Below are positions 8,842 through 17,320 of a stretch of DNA of 64,000 nt, one piece after another. The position numbers and the translations under genes are program-made. The DNA lies in assembly GCA_934215545.1 (NCBI GenBank), contig CAKQAD010000004.1:1-64000 (forward strand). Reading direction: 5' to 3'. Origin of the DNA: an uncultured Prevotella sp. GTDB lineage: Bacteria > Bacteroidota > Bacteroidia > Bacteroidales > Bacteroidaceae. The stretch's first letter is position 1. Each line of letters opens with the position of its first letter. The notes under the pieces are model-generated. The model saw only the letters and a program-made list of their open reading frames with translations, had not been told where the DNA came from and ran no database searches.

Positions 8842-10185
8842 TTATTTCAGTTCGCCGGTACGATAGAATTCCAGCATATTGATATTTAATATTGTAAGAT
8901 ACTTGCTTTGCAGTTCGTTTTGTTGTGCTTGTAGCAAGGTGTTCTTTCCGTTCATCAGTTCCACGATGTTTTTCAAGCCTTGTTTAAACTGCTCCGACAG
9001 CAGGTCGTAGCTTGCCTGTGAACTTTGTGTCGACACCTGTGCTGCCTTGAATTTGTTTTGGTTGGTAACGGCTTGCAACCAATAGTTTTCGACGGTGGAG
9101 TAGAGTGTGGTCTGCTTGTCTTGCAGGTCGAGCAGATAGCTTTGCTTTTGTATCATTGCCTTGTTCACTGCCGTCTTCGATTGCCTGTTGTCGAACAGCG
9201 GAATGCTTATGGTCAGTCCTGCTCCAATGTTGAAGTTGTTCTTCATTTGTGCTCCCCATTCCTTGTTACTCATCGACGATGTTGATGTGGTGAGTCCGGC
9301 GTTGAGGCTTACGGTTGGCAGTTTCGATGCTTTGGCTATCTTTATGCTAAGGTCGCTGCTCTCTATTCCGAGTTTTGCATTCTTTATTTCAGGTCGCTGT
9401 TCGAGCGTTGCTGCATACACTTCGTTGAGTGCCGGCACCAGTTGCAATGCCATCTCGTCGGTGGTTGATGGTATGCTTACATCGAACTCGTCGTCGTTGG
9501 CTATTTGTAGCAGCTGCTTCAGTTGTCGTTTGTAGTTGCGCAAGTTGCTCTCTGCCTCTACGATGTTATATTCGTCTTGTGCCCGTTGTGCAGTGAGCTG
9601 TGCCAAATCGGCTTTGCTTATCTTGCCAACGTTGAGCATGGTCTGTCCGCGTTGCTCGTTGACACTACTTGTTTTAAGGCTCTCGCGGCTCACATTTATA
9701 GCCTCGTTAGAATAGAGTATCTGCACATAGAGTTGTGCTATCTGTTCGAGCACGTTGTTGGCTGTTACAGCAGAGTCGAGTTTTGCCTGCTCTGCTGTCA
9801 ACTTGTTAAGTTTCACGGTGTTGCGGTTGCGGTTGCCGTTCCACACTGTCCAGTTGCCACTGACGTTGTACGAACCATTATAATAGGCTTTGTTTACATT
9901 CGATTGCACATATCCGTCGGCCACTGTAGCCCGTCCTTTCTCAGGCCAAGGGTTGTAGGTGGCATTTTGCGAAGTGCTGAAATTGAGCGATGGTAGCAAT
10001 GCTGCCTGGCTTTGCTTCACATCTTCGAGTGCAGAGCGTTCTTGCAGTTTAGCCTTTTGCAGCGTGATGTTGTTGGCAAGCGCATAGTCTATGCAGTCCT
10101 TTAACGACCATTGCCTGGCATTGCATTGTGTAGATGCAGAAAGCCACAACAAGCCGGTGAGGCATGTTAAACCAAACTTTCTCAT
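8842..10185 (-). CDS. TolC family outer membrane efflux channel
   Basis: Outer-membrane factor of 447 aa. It has a signal peptide (MRKFGLTCLTGLLWLSASTQCNA), then two OEP repeats rich in long coiled-coil helices (for example ALEDVKQSQAALLPSLN and QAQQNELQSKYLTILNINML). It forms the exit duct for the MacAB-like pump encoded immediately downstream. First gene of the operon. No match to the -7 consensus was found in the 500 bp upstream, so its control may differ from the housekeeping type. Confidence 0.92.
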   Translation of the reverse strand: MRKFGLTCLTGLLWLSASTQCNARQWSLKDCIDYALANNITLQKAKLQERSALEDVKQSQAALLPSLNFSTSQNATYNPWPEKGRATVADGYVQSNVNKAYYNGSYNVSGNWTVWNGNRNRNTVKLNKLTAEQAKLDSAVTANNVLEQIAQLYVQILYSNEAINVSRESLKTSSVNEQRGQTMLNVGKISKADLAQLTAQRAQDEYNIVEAESNLRNYKRQLKQLLQIANDDEFDVSIPSTTDEMALQLVPALNEVYAATLEQRPEIKNAKLGIESSDLSIKIAKASKLPTVSLNAGLTTSTSSMSNKEWGAQMKNNFNIGAGLTISIPLFDNRQSKTAVNKAMIQKQSYLLDLQDKQTTLYSTVENYWLQAVTNQNKFKAAQVSTQSSQASYDLLSEQFKQGLKNIVELMNGKNTLLQAQQNELQSKYLTILNINMLEFYRTGELK

Positions 10186-10697
10186 GTAAGTAATAATTTA
10201 AAATGTTTTCTTTAATTTTTTATTCTCTCTCTTTACTGTAAACTTTTTCTCTCTCTTCTATTCTCTCTTTTCTCTTTGTTCAATATTTCATCTTTGATAT
10301 TCTACTCTAAAAATATCCTTTCATTTTTCTTGCAGAATATTCTCCTCTCTCTAAGAATATCCTTTCTTAATATTAATTGAGTGCAGGCATTGCTATAGCG
10401 TTTATGCCTTTATTGTTTTAGACACTGCTTATGAGCTAAGGTTTATTGCAGTATTGTAATATTAACAAACGTTGTGAAACGTAGTGTTTCGTTTGCTTTT
10501 GTCGTGTCGCAGTGTTTTTAGCAGCAAATATCTGATTGTTGGTATGTGGTTATGCCATATACCGCTTTTGGTAGATATCATTTACGGCATCGTACAGACC
10601 ATTTGTTCTTGTTTTTATCTGTACGACACCGTAGCTGTAGTGTTGCTTGTTACCTCATGCAAGGTTTTAGCATTTTTCTTTCAGTTAATATAGTCGA
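10186..10697. other. Long intergenic region: pyrimidine-rich tract and two hairpins
   Basis: 512 bp without a credible gene. From 10209 to about 10375 the plus strand is strongly CT-rich (repeated CTCTCT and AATATCCTTTC), so a tolC transcript would have a GA-rich leader. A hairpin lies at 10466-10495 (CAAACG/CGTTTG outside, GAAAC/GTTTC inside). A second is at 10583-10633: 16-nt arms with two mismatches and a 19-nt loop. The second is 65 bp after ribE and could end or process that transcript, but no U run follows. Confidence 0.5.
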
Positions 10698-11300
10698 CTA
10701 TTTCAGTTGATTCAGTCGGGCTATGTATTTGCCCAATATGTCGAATTCGATGTTTACCACCGAGCCCACTTCAATATCGTGGAAGTTGGTGTTGTCGTGT
10801 GTGTAAGGAATTATAGCCACGGTGAATGTGTTGTCGGTAGGGTTGCACACTGTCAGTGACACACCATTGACAGTAACTGAACCTTTGTCAACTGTAAAGT
10901 AGCCGCGTTGAGCCATTTCCTTATTGAATTCGTATTGGAAGGTGTAGTAGGTAGAGCCGTCGGCATCGCGCTTGTCGGTGCATCGTGCAGTACCATCCAC
11001 ATGTCCTTGTACGATGTGTCCGTCGAGTCGTCCGTTCATTATCATTGAGCGCTCCACGTTCACTCTATCGCCAACGTTCAGCAGTCCCAGATTAGAGCGG
11101 TCGAGTGTTTCCTTCATCGCCGTCACAGTGTATTGTTTGTCTTTTATGTCTACTACGGTAAGGCACACTCCATTGTGCGACACGCTTTGGTCGATGGTTA
11201 GTTCATCGGCAAAGGAGCATGTCAAGGTGATGTCCACATTGCCTTGATCGTTTTTCAGGGCCACTACAGTAGCCATTTCTTCTACAATACCAGAAAACAT
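10698..11300 (-). CDS. ribE: Riboflavin synthase, alpha subunit
   Basis: Catalyses dismutation of two 6,7-dimethyl-8-ribityllumazine molecules to riboflavin, the last step of riboflavin synthesis. The 200-aa protein shows the two tandem lumazine-binding domains: the first starts MFSGIVEEMATVV and contains SHNGVCLTV, and the second contains GHIVQGHVDGTA and VNGVSLTV. Length is standard. The partner lumazine synthase gene (ribH) is 50 kb away in this window. The gene is preceded by a roughly 300-nt leader with its own promoter and a probable structured RNA. Confidence 0.95.
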   Translation of the reverse strand: MFSGIVEEMATVVALKNDQGNVDITLTCSFADELTIDQSVSHNGVCLTVVDIKDKQYTVTAMKETLDRSNLGLLNVGDRVNVERSMIMNGRLDGHIVQGHVDGTARCTDKRDADGSTYYTFQYEFNKEMAQRGYFTVDKGSVTVNGVSLTVCNPTDNTFTVAIIPYTHDNTNFHDIEVGSVVNIEFDILGKYIARLNQLK

Positions 11301-11334
11301 ATAGATAGTGTGTGTATGTTAGTGATGTATTAAA

Positions 11335-11535
11335 GAAGAAAGAAAGGGTGCCCAGTGATGTGATGAAACTCCGAGCTAATAAAGATTTGAGTGCCCTCCG
11401 TCTTTGTAATCCACCGGCTTTGCAGCTTAGTCCACTAATGGTTTTATATGGCCCGCCATTGACAAGAGTAGCTATCTCGGTATTGATAGTTAAATTGATG
11501 AGTATCCCGATCGAACTGGCACACCCTTATGTCTT
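11335..11535 (-). ncRNA. Probable structured RNA (6S-like or ribE leader)
   Basis: On the minus strand a closing helix pairs 11522-11528 with 11344-11350 (AAGGGTG/CACCCTT, 7 bp), continuing as 11515-11519 with 11352-11356 (5 bp). It encloses about 160 nt with smaller local pairings, such as CTATC/GATAG. The 3' side of the helix runs into a pyrimidine-rich, U-rich tail. A good promoter lies just upstream (11617-11646). A rod-like RNA of roughly 200 nt with closed ends is the general shape of 6S RNA; a cis-regulatory leader of ribE is the alternative. I do not recognise FMN-riboswitch motifs. The family assignment is open. Confidence 0.45.
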
Positions 11536-11616
11536 CTTATTTCTTAATAGCTTGTATTTGTATTCATTAAAAGCAACTCGTCAAAGCACATGTGGCTGGC
11601 TGCTTTTTGTTTGTGC

Positions 11617-11646
11617 AAAGTTAAGCATTTTGGCTCAACGTCACAA
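11617..11646 (-). promoter_or_regulatory. Promoter for the structured RNA/ribE leader
   Basis: Minus-strand TAACTTTG (11617-11624) is a perfect -7 element, and TTG at 11644-11646 lies 19 bp upstream. Transcription would begin near 11610, about 310 nt before the ribE start codon. Confidence 0.7.
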
Positions 11647-11664
11647 GTATTTTAATTGTTTTTA

Positions 11665-11686
11665 AAACCAAACTGGTTGTTGGTTT
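11665..11686 (-). terminator. Weak stem-loop after thrC
   Basis: Minus-strand AAACCA/TGGTTT hairpin (11681-11686 with 11665-11670), followed by a T/A-rich stretch just after the thrC stop. Probably the end of the threonine operon; the stem is short. Confidence 0.35.
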
Positions 11687-11695
11687 GCAATTGTG

Positions 11696-13003
11696 TTATG
11701 CCTCTTTAGCCATTAGCAGGTTCTTGAAATCTTCGAAATTGCTGCTCATTTGTATGCTTTGTTTAGTGCCTTGCATAAACTTTTGCAGTCGTTCTGGTAT
11801 TGCTACACTTGTGCCAATGGCCTCTTCAACAATGTTTTGGAATTTGGCAGGGTGAGCTGTCTCGCCAAACACACCTGTCTCACCCTCGTGTAGCATGTCC
11901 TTAAGTGCTTGGTAGCCGCATGCACCATGTGGGTCGAGTATGTAGCGATTGTTGTTGTAGCATTGCTGCATTGTGTGCTTTATCTGTGTGTCGTTATAGG
12001 TGGCGCCTGTCATTACGCTCACCAGCTTGTCGTGGTCGGCATCGAACAAGTCTTGTATGCGTGCAAAGTTGCTTGGGTCGCCCACATCCATGGCGTTGGC
12101 AATGGTGGCAATGCTTGGTTGTGGCAGGTATTTGCCAGTCTGCAGATACTTATACACAATGTCGTTGGCGTTGTTGGCGGCGATCAGTCGCTTTATGGGC
12201 AGTCCCATTTGTCGGGCAAACAGTGCTGCTGTGATATTGCCGAAGTTGCCACTTGGAACACACACCACCATCTGTTCTTCTTTTCCCATGCGTTTAAGCT
12301 GTGCGTATGCCCAGAAGTAGTAGAATGCCTGTGGTAGAAAACGCGCCACATTAATGGAATTGGCAGATGTAAGACACAAGCGTGTTGTCAGTTCGTCGTT
12401 CATAAATGCCTGTTTCACCAGTCGTTGACAGTCATCGAACACACCATCTACCTCTATAGCAGTGATATTGTTGCCCAAAGTGGTGAATTGGCTTTCTTGT
12501 ATCTTGCTTACCTTTCCTTTAGGATAGAGCACATACACATGTATGCCTGCTACGTTCAGGAAGCCATTGGCAACAGCCGAGCCCGTGTCGCCGCTTGTTG
12601 CTACGAGCACATTCACCTTTTGGCGGTGCTCCTCGCGTATGAAGTATTGCAGCATGCGTGCCATGAATCGTGCACCTACATCTTTGAATGCGAGTGTGGG
12701 GCCATGAAAGAGTTCAAGAGCGTAAATGTTTTCCTCTACTTTTGCTAGTGGGCAGTCGAATGTCAGAGTGTCGTACACTATATGTCGTAGGTCGTTGGCC
12801 TTTATGTCATCGCCGAAGAAAGCATCTGCCACAGTGTAGGCTATCTCTTGAAACGACAGTTTATCGATGTCATCAAAGAATGTCTGTGGCAGGCGTTTTA
12901 TTGTTTCGGGCATGTATAGTCCGCGGTCGGGAGCGAGTCCGCGCACCACTGCTTCGTGCAGTGATGCCAATGGTGCGTTATGATTGGTGCTATAATATTT
13001 CAT
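11696..13003 (-). CDS. thrC: Threonine synthase
   Basis: PLP-dependent enzyme converting O-phosphohomoserine to threonine, the last step of threonine synthesis. The 435-aa protein begins MKYYSTNHNAPLASLHEAV, as in class I threonine synthases. It carries the PLP-lysine motif LFHGPTLAFKDVGARFM, the phosphate-binding region VATSGDTGSAVANGF, and a CVPSGNFGNITAA block. Length is normal. It is the last gene of thrA-apgM-thrC, starting 13 bp after the apgM stop. Confidence 0.95.
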   Translation of the reverse strand: MKYYSTNHNAPLASLHEAVVRGLAPDRGLYMPETIKRLPQTFFDDIDKLSFQEIAYTVADAFFGDDIKANDLRHIVYDTLTFDCPLAKVEENIYALELFHGPTLAFKDVGARFMARMLQYFIREEHRQKVNVLVATSGDTGSAVANGFLNVAGIHVYVLYPKGKVSKIQESQFTTLGNNITAIEVDGVFDDCQRLVKQAFMNDELTTRLCLTSANSINVARFLPQAFYYFWAYAQLKRMGKEEQMVVCVPSGNFGNITAALFARQMGLPIKRLIAANNANDIVYKYLQTGKYLPQPSIATIANAMDVGDPSNFARIQDLFDADHDKLVSVMTGATYNDTQIKHTMQQCYNNNRYILDPHGACGYQALKDMLHEGETGVFGETAHPAKFQNIVEEAIGTSVAIPERLQKFMQGTKQSIQMSSNFEDFKNLLMAKEA

Positions 13004-13016
13004 TTTATTCAGTAAT

Positions 13017-14308
13017 TTATATTGCCATAAATCGGTTCATGAATTCTGTGAGGTGCAACATCCCGAAGCTTCCGTTCACGCAGCTTACCTCGCTGTAGGT
13101 TTGCACGTTGTCGGGCTTTATGCCTTTGTGCCAAATGGCGAAGGGCACAGGTTCGTTCATGTGTGTCCTCGTCTCCACGGGAGTGGGATGATCGGGCATC
13201 ACTGCCAGGCACACTGGTTCGTTCCATGTTTGCAGTTCGTTGAATATCGGCCCCACCATGCGTTGGTCGAGATTTTCTATTGTCTGCAATTTCAGATCTA
13301 AATCGCCGTCGTGTCCGGCTTCGTCGCTTGCCTCTACATGCAGAAATACAAAGTCGTCGTGTCGTAGAGCCTCAAGTGCAGCTGCCGTTTTCCCCTCGTA
13401 GTTGGTGTCGGCGAGTCCGGTAGCACCCTCTACTATAATATTGTTGAGTCCTGCATAGTGTCCGATGCCTCTAATCAGGTCTACAGCCGAAATTACATCG
13501 CCACGTCTGATCTGCTTATACATTTTGTTGAGTGGCGTCATGTTTGGTCGATATCCGCCTCCCCATGGCCAGATGCTATTTGCTTGGTCGGCATGCTGCA
13601 TCCGTCGTTGCATGTTGAGTGGTGTCTGTGCCAGAACCTCTTGCGATTGAATGATAAGGTTGTTGATTAAGTCGGCTGTCTGTTGCGGTGTGAGTCGTGA
13701 GTGGTTGTCGTTGTTTGGTATTGAAGATGTTGAAGCATTGCTGTGTGTATCGGCTTCGTAGCCTTTCTGTGGAGTCACGAGTAGGTCGCGCCACGGCTCA
13801 TTGGGGTGGTCGTGCGGTGGTGCACATTCGATATGCTTGTTGCCTCCGCTTATGATTAGCAGGTGTCTGTATTGTATGCCCTTTACAAATCTCACCCTTT
13901 CGTTGCCCAGACGTTGGTTGAGCAGTTCTATCAGTGCCTCGCTGTCGGCTGTTGTCAGGTGACCACCATGGTGGTTTTTTATCAGTCCGTTGGCCAGGCA
14001 CACTATGTTGCATCGCATTGCCAGCTCGTTGGGCTTCAGTTCGTAGCCTATCGATGCAGCCTCGAGAGGTCCGCGTCCTTCATACACCTTGTTCATATCG
14101 TAGCCTAAGATAGTGGCGTTTGCCACCTCACTGCCAGGATGAAATCCTTTAGGGATGGTGGTGAGTCGTCCGGTTTGTCCGAGTCGTGCTATGCGGTCGA
14201 GGTTGGGTGTATTGGCAAATTCGAGTGGTGTCTTGCCACCGAGCCGTGGGGGGGGCGTGCGATGGCATGGTCTGCCATGCCATCGCCCAATATAATAATG
14301 TGTTTCAT
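13017..14308 (-). pseudogene. apgM: Cofactor-independent phosphoglycerate mutase (ApgM-type), frameshifted near the start
   Basis: ApgM interconverts 2- and 3-phosphoglycerate, and in Bacteroidales it lies between thrA and thrC; some relatives may act as homoserine-phosphate kinases (ThrH-like role). The family N-terminus is present from ATG 14308 (MKHIIILGDGMADHAIAR), including the metal-binding GDGMAD. A run of eight G (minus-strand C8, 14248-14255) then breaks the frame; nine or six would restore it. Downstream, the second frame continues LGGKTPLEFANTPNLDRIA and GFHPGSEVANATILGYD without further defects to 13017. An ATG at 14126 would give only a truncated protein lacking the first metal ligands. 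All other motifs (GDGDLDLK, MPDHPTP) are intact. Sequencing error, slippage or phase variation are all possible. Confidence 0.8.
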
Positions 14309-14322
14309 AGGCTCTTGATTAT

Positions 14323-16758
14323 TTATATGTTGGCTATCGACATGATGTTGGCAAACACGCCAGCAGCCGTCACTGATGCTCCTGCTCCATAACCCTGTAT
14401 AAGCATGGGGTATTCTCGATAGCGTTCAGTGGTTAGCGCCACAATGTTGTTGCTTCCTGCCAAATTATAGAATGGATGGTTGTGGTCAACCTCGCGCAGT
14501 GCAACAGTGGTCTTCCCATGGTCGAGTGTAGCCACAAATCGCCAGCGTTTACCCTCTGCTTCCAATTGTTGGCGTCTTCGTTCAAAATCGTTATCAACTT
14601 CTGGCAGGCGCTGCCAGAACTCATCGAGTGATCCTTCAAATAGTTCTTTTGGTATGAACAGGTGCTTCTCTACATCGGCTTTCTCCACACTATATCCTGC
14701 CTCTCGTGCCAGGATTACAAGTTTTCGCACCACATCGGTGCCGCTAAGGTCTATGCGTGGGTCGGGTTCAGAATATCCCATATCCTTTGCACGTCGCACT
14801 GTTTCCGACAGTGGCACATCGGCAGCAATCTCATTGAATATAAAGTTGAGCGTTCCGCTGAGCACAGCTTCAATTTTCAAAATGTTGTCGCCAGAGTTTC
14901 TTAGGTCGTTGATGGTGCCAATGATAGGCAGTCCGGCTCCCACGTTGGTTTCGTATCTGAACTTTACGCCTCGTGTGAGTGCGGTTCTTTTCAGCTTCTT
15001 GTAGTTGTCGTAGTCCGACGAAGCAGCAATCTTATTTGCTGCCACCACTGAGATGTTGTGTTCGAGTAGCGATTGGTAGAGGTTTGCCACGTCCTTGCTT
15101 GCTGTGCAGTCTACAAAAACACTGTTGAATATGTTCATGCCAATCACCTCTCGGCATAGCGACTCGTTGTTGCTTGCAGGAGCCTCGTCGAGCAGTTGTC
15201 GGTAGTTGTTAAGGTCTATACCTTCGCGGCAGAACAACGCTTTCTTCGACGATGCTATTCCCACTACATTCAGTTTCAGTCGTTTCGATTCCTTTAGTTC
15301 TTCGTATTGGTTTCGTATCTGCTCTATAAGCTGTCCGCCCACGGTTCCTACACCACACACAAAGAGGTTGAGCACCTTATATTCCGACAGGAAGAACGAG
15401 TCGTGTAGCACGTTGAGTGCCTTCTTTAGGTATAGTGCATCGATAACGAAAGAAATATTGGTTTCCGATGCACCTTGTGCGCATGCTATCACGCTGATAC
15501 CGCTTCGTCCGAGCGTGCCGAATAGTTTTCCGGCAATGCCAGGTGTGTGTTTCATGTTTTCGCCTACAATGGCAATGGTGGCGAGTCCGCTTTCGGCGTG
15601 CATTGGGAACATTGCTCCCGTTTCTATCTCCTTTGCAAACTCGTTGTTGAGCACTTCGATGGCAGCCTTTGCATCTTGATCGCGCACACCGATGGATGTA
15701 GAATTCTCCGATGATGCCTGCGACACCATAAACACACTGATGCCGTTGTTTGCCAATGCTGTGAATATGCGCCTGTTGACACCAATTACGCCTACCATCG
15801 ACAGACCTGTCACGGTGATTAGTGTGGTACCATTGATCGACGATATGCCTTTGATAGGTTTGGAGTCGTTGACGATTTTGTCTTTAATTATTGTACCTTC
15901 GCCATCTGGGTTGAAAGTGTTTTTTACGCGTATGGGTATGTTCTTCACGCATACGGGGTAGATGGTTGGCGGGTATATCACCTTGGCACCGAAGTTGCAC
16001 AGCTCCATTGCCTCTATGTAGCTTAGGCTGCCAATGGTGTAGGCATTGTGTATGGCTCGAGGGTCGGCAGTCATAAATCCGTCCACATCGGTCCATATCT
16101 CAAGAATTTCTGCATCGAGTGCTGCAGCAATAAGTGCTGCCGTATAGTCGCTGCCACCGCGTCCGAGGTTGGTTATCTCGCCGCTATCACGGTCTTGACT
16201 TATAAATCCTGGAACGAGTGATATGCGTGGCAGGTCGCTGAAAGTGCGGCGCACCAATTGGTTGGTGAGTTCAGAGTCGGGAGTTGTCTTTCCGCCCTTA
16301 GTGGTGGTCTTAATGAAATTGCGTGCATCGAACCATCGTGCTCCATGCACAAGTGTAGCAACGATGTTAGAGCTTAGGCGCTCGCCGTAGCTCACAATGG
16401 CATCTTGTGTCTTCTTGCTTAGGTCGTGTATCAGGTACACTCCGAAGTATATGGAGCGTAGCTGCTCAAACAGCGAGTCAACCTTTATAAATAGTTCTTC
16501 GCGTTTGCGCATGTCGGTGATGATGGTATCTATCATCTTGTGGTGTCGATCTACCATGGCAAGAAAATCATCTTTCCATCGTTCATCGCCCTTCAGTGCA
16601 AGTTGCGCTGTCGACAGCAGTTTGTCGGTGATGCCCCCCAATGCGCTCACAACAACAATTATGGGTTGTGTCTGTGCCTGTTTCTCTACAATAGCCTTTA
16701 GGCTTAGAATACTCTCTACGGTTCCCACAGAGGTACCGCCAAATTTCATTACTTTCAT
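14323..16758 (-). CDS. thrA: Bifunctional aspartate kinase / homoserine dehydrogenase I
   Basis: Fused enzyme of 811 aa that catalyses the first and third steps of the aspartate pathway to threonine. The N-terminal kinase domain starts MKVMKFGGTSVGT and has FGAKVIYPPTI and the GRGGSDYTA catalytic/ATP region. Two ACT regulatory segments follow at about residues 315-460 (ITVTGLSMVGV and IAIVGENM). The homoserine dehydrogenase half begins at LFVCGVGTVGGQL (Rossmann motif) and includes NVGAGLPII and SGTLNFIFNEI. Threonine feedback inhibition is expected from the ACT repeats. First gene of the threonine operon; apgM starts 14 bp after its stop. Confidence 0.96.
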   Translation of the reverse strand: MKVMKFGGTSVGTVESILSLKAIVEKQAQTQPIIVVVSALGGITDKLLSTAQLALKGDERWKDDFLAMVDRHHKMIDTIITDMRKREELFIKVDSLFEQLRSIYFGVYLIHDLSKKTQDAIVSYGERLSSNIVATLVHGARWFDARNFIKTTTKGGKTTPDSELTNQLVRRTFSDLPRISLVPGFISQDRDSGEITNLGRGGSDYTAALIAAALDAEILEIWTDVDGFMTADPRAIHNAYTIGSLSYIEAMELCNFGAKVIYPPTIYPVCVKNIPIRVKNTFNPDGEGTIIKDKIVNDSKPIKGISSINGTTLITVTGLSMVGVIGVNRRIFTALANNGISVFMVSQASSENSTSIGVRDQDAKAAIEVLNNEFAKEIETGAMFPMHAESGLATIAIVGENMKHTPGIAGKLFGTLGRSGISVIACAQGASETNISFVIDALYLKKALNVLHDSFFLSEYKVLNLFVCGVGTVGGQLIEQIRNQYEELKESKRLKLNVVGIASSKKALFCREGIDLNNYRQLLDEAPASNNESLCREVIGMNIFNSVFVDCTASKDVANLYQSLLEHNISVVAANKIAASSDYDNYKKLKRTALTRGVKFRYETNVGAGLPIIGTINDLRNSGDNILKIEAVLSGTLNFIFNEIAADVPLSETVRRAKDMGYSEPDPRIDLSGTDVVRKLVILAREAGYSVEKADVEKHLFIPKELFEGSLDEFWQRLPEVDNDFERRRQQLEAEGKRWRFVATLDHGKTTVALREVDHNHPFYNLAGSNNIVALTTERYREYPMLIQGYGAGASVTAAGVFANIMSIANI

Positions 16759-16784
16759 TTACTTTTGTTTTTAACTTTCTGCCA

Positions 16785-16853
16785 CTATACAAAGGTGGCG
16801 GTTGTGCTTAGGCTGGCTCTTGCTGTGCTTGCTGCATAAGGCGGTGCGCCCAT
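16785..16853 (-). CDS. Possible 22-codon leader peptide upstream of thrA
   Basis: A minus-strand mini-ORF starts at ATG 16853, preceded by AAAGAGG, and ends at TAG 16787-16785, 26 nt before thrA. It would encode MGAPPYAASTARASLSTTAT plus FV, with four threonines, two of them adjacent. The thr operon of E. coli is controlled by a Thr/Ile-rich leader peptide. The GC-rich leader contains local hairpins (GGCAAG/CTTGCC, CCACT/AGTGG), but I could not draw a convincing terminator/antiterminator pair. Treat as speculative. Confidence 0.2.
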   Translation of the reverse strand: MGAPPYAASTARASLSTTATFV

Positions 16854-16963
16854 CCTCTTTACGTGGGAGGCAAGGGCTTGCCACTCTGTGCTGCAGTGGG
16901 CATGAGCAGTGTGTCAGCTGTCTGCTTAAAATGAACTAATGGGGCGTTTTGGTGTTTTGCTGA

Positions 16964-16971
16964 CAAATTTA
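16964..16971 (-). promoter_or_regulatory. Promoter (-7 element) of the threonine operon
   Basis: Minus-strand TAAATTTG matches TAnnTTTG. The -33 position, 19 bp further up, is not a good match. It predicts a leader of about 200 nt before thrA. Confidence 0.5.
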
Positions 16972-17263
16972 AGAAAAAATACTGTTAAGTGAATAAAAAA
17001 ACATAAAAAACATTCATCTGTTATTTTGAGCTATAGTGTAGCAAGGAGCATTGGCATAGTGCAGCCCTAAATTAATAATGCTCTTTTCATAATGTTGGTA
17101 AATCATACTTATATATAGATTTTATTAAATACTTACTTATATATAGATTTCATTAAATACAAAGCAAGTGTTTTGAAAAAAAACTAAAAGATATAATAAT
17201 GTTGTTAGTTTGATTATGAAGGCATGTTTATAAAGAAGAAATTCAAAATAGCCCTGGGCATAC
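16972..17263. other. AT-rich intergenic region with a 27-bp tandem duplication
   Basis: Between the divergent thrA and FAD-oxidoreductase promoters. Two copies of a 27-nt AT-rich sequence (17106-17132 and 17134-17160) differ at one base. No gene or RNA recognised. Confidence 0.6.
17106..17160. repeat. Tandem duplication, 2 x 27 bp
   Basis: TACTTATATATAGATTT is repeated with a 28-bp period, each copy ending ATTAAATAC, with a single mismatch between copies. Looks like a recent local duplication. Confidence 0.8.
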
Positions 17264-17294
17264 TTGCGAAACTTCAATAAAATACTTAATTTTG
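17264..17294 (+). promoter_or_regulatory. Promoter of the FAD-oxidoreductase operon
   Basis: TTG at 17264-17266, then a 20-bp spacer, then TAATTTTG (17287-17294). The predicted start near 17301 leaves a 20-nt leader. Confidence 0.65.
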
Positions 17295-17320
17295 TCGTTT
17301 GAAAAACCAACAATCGCAAA

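Noticed and set aside
11335-11535. FMN riboswitch for ribE
   Set aside because: The region is structured, but I could not find the conserved FMN aptamer blocks; kept only as an unassigned structured RNA.
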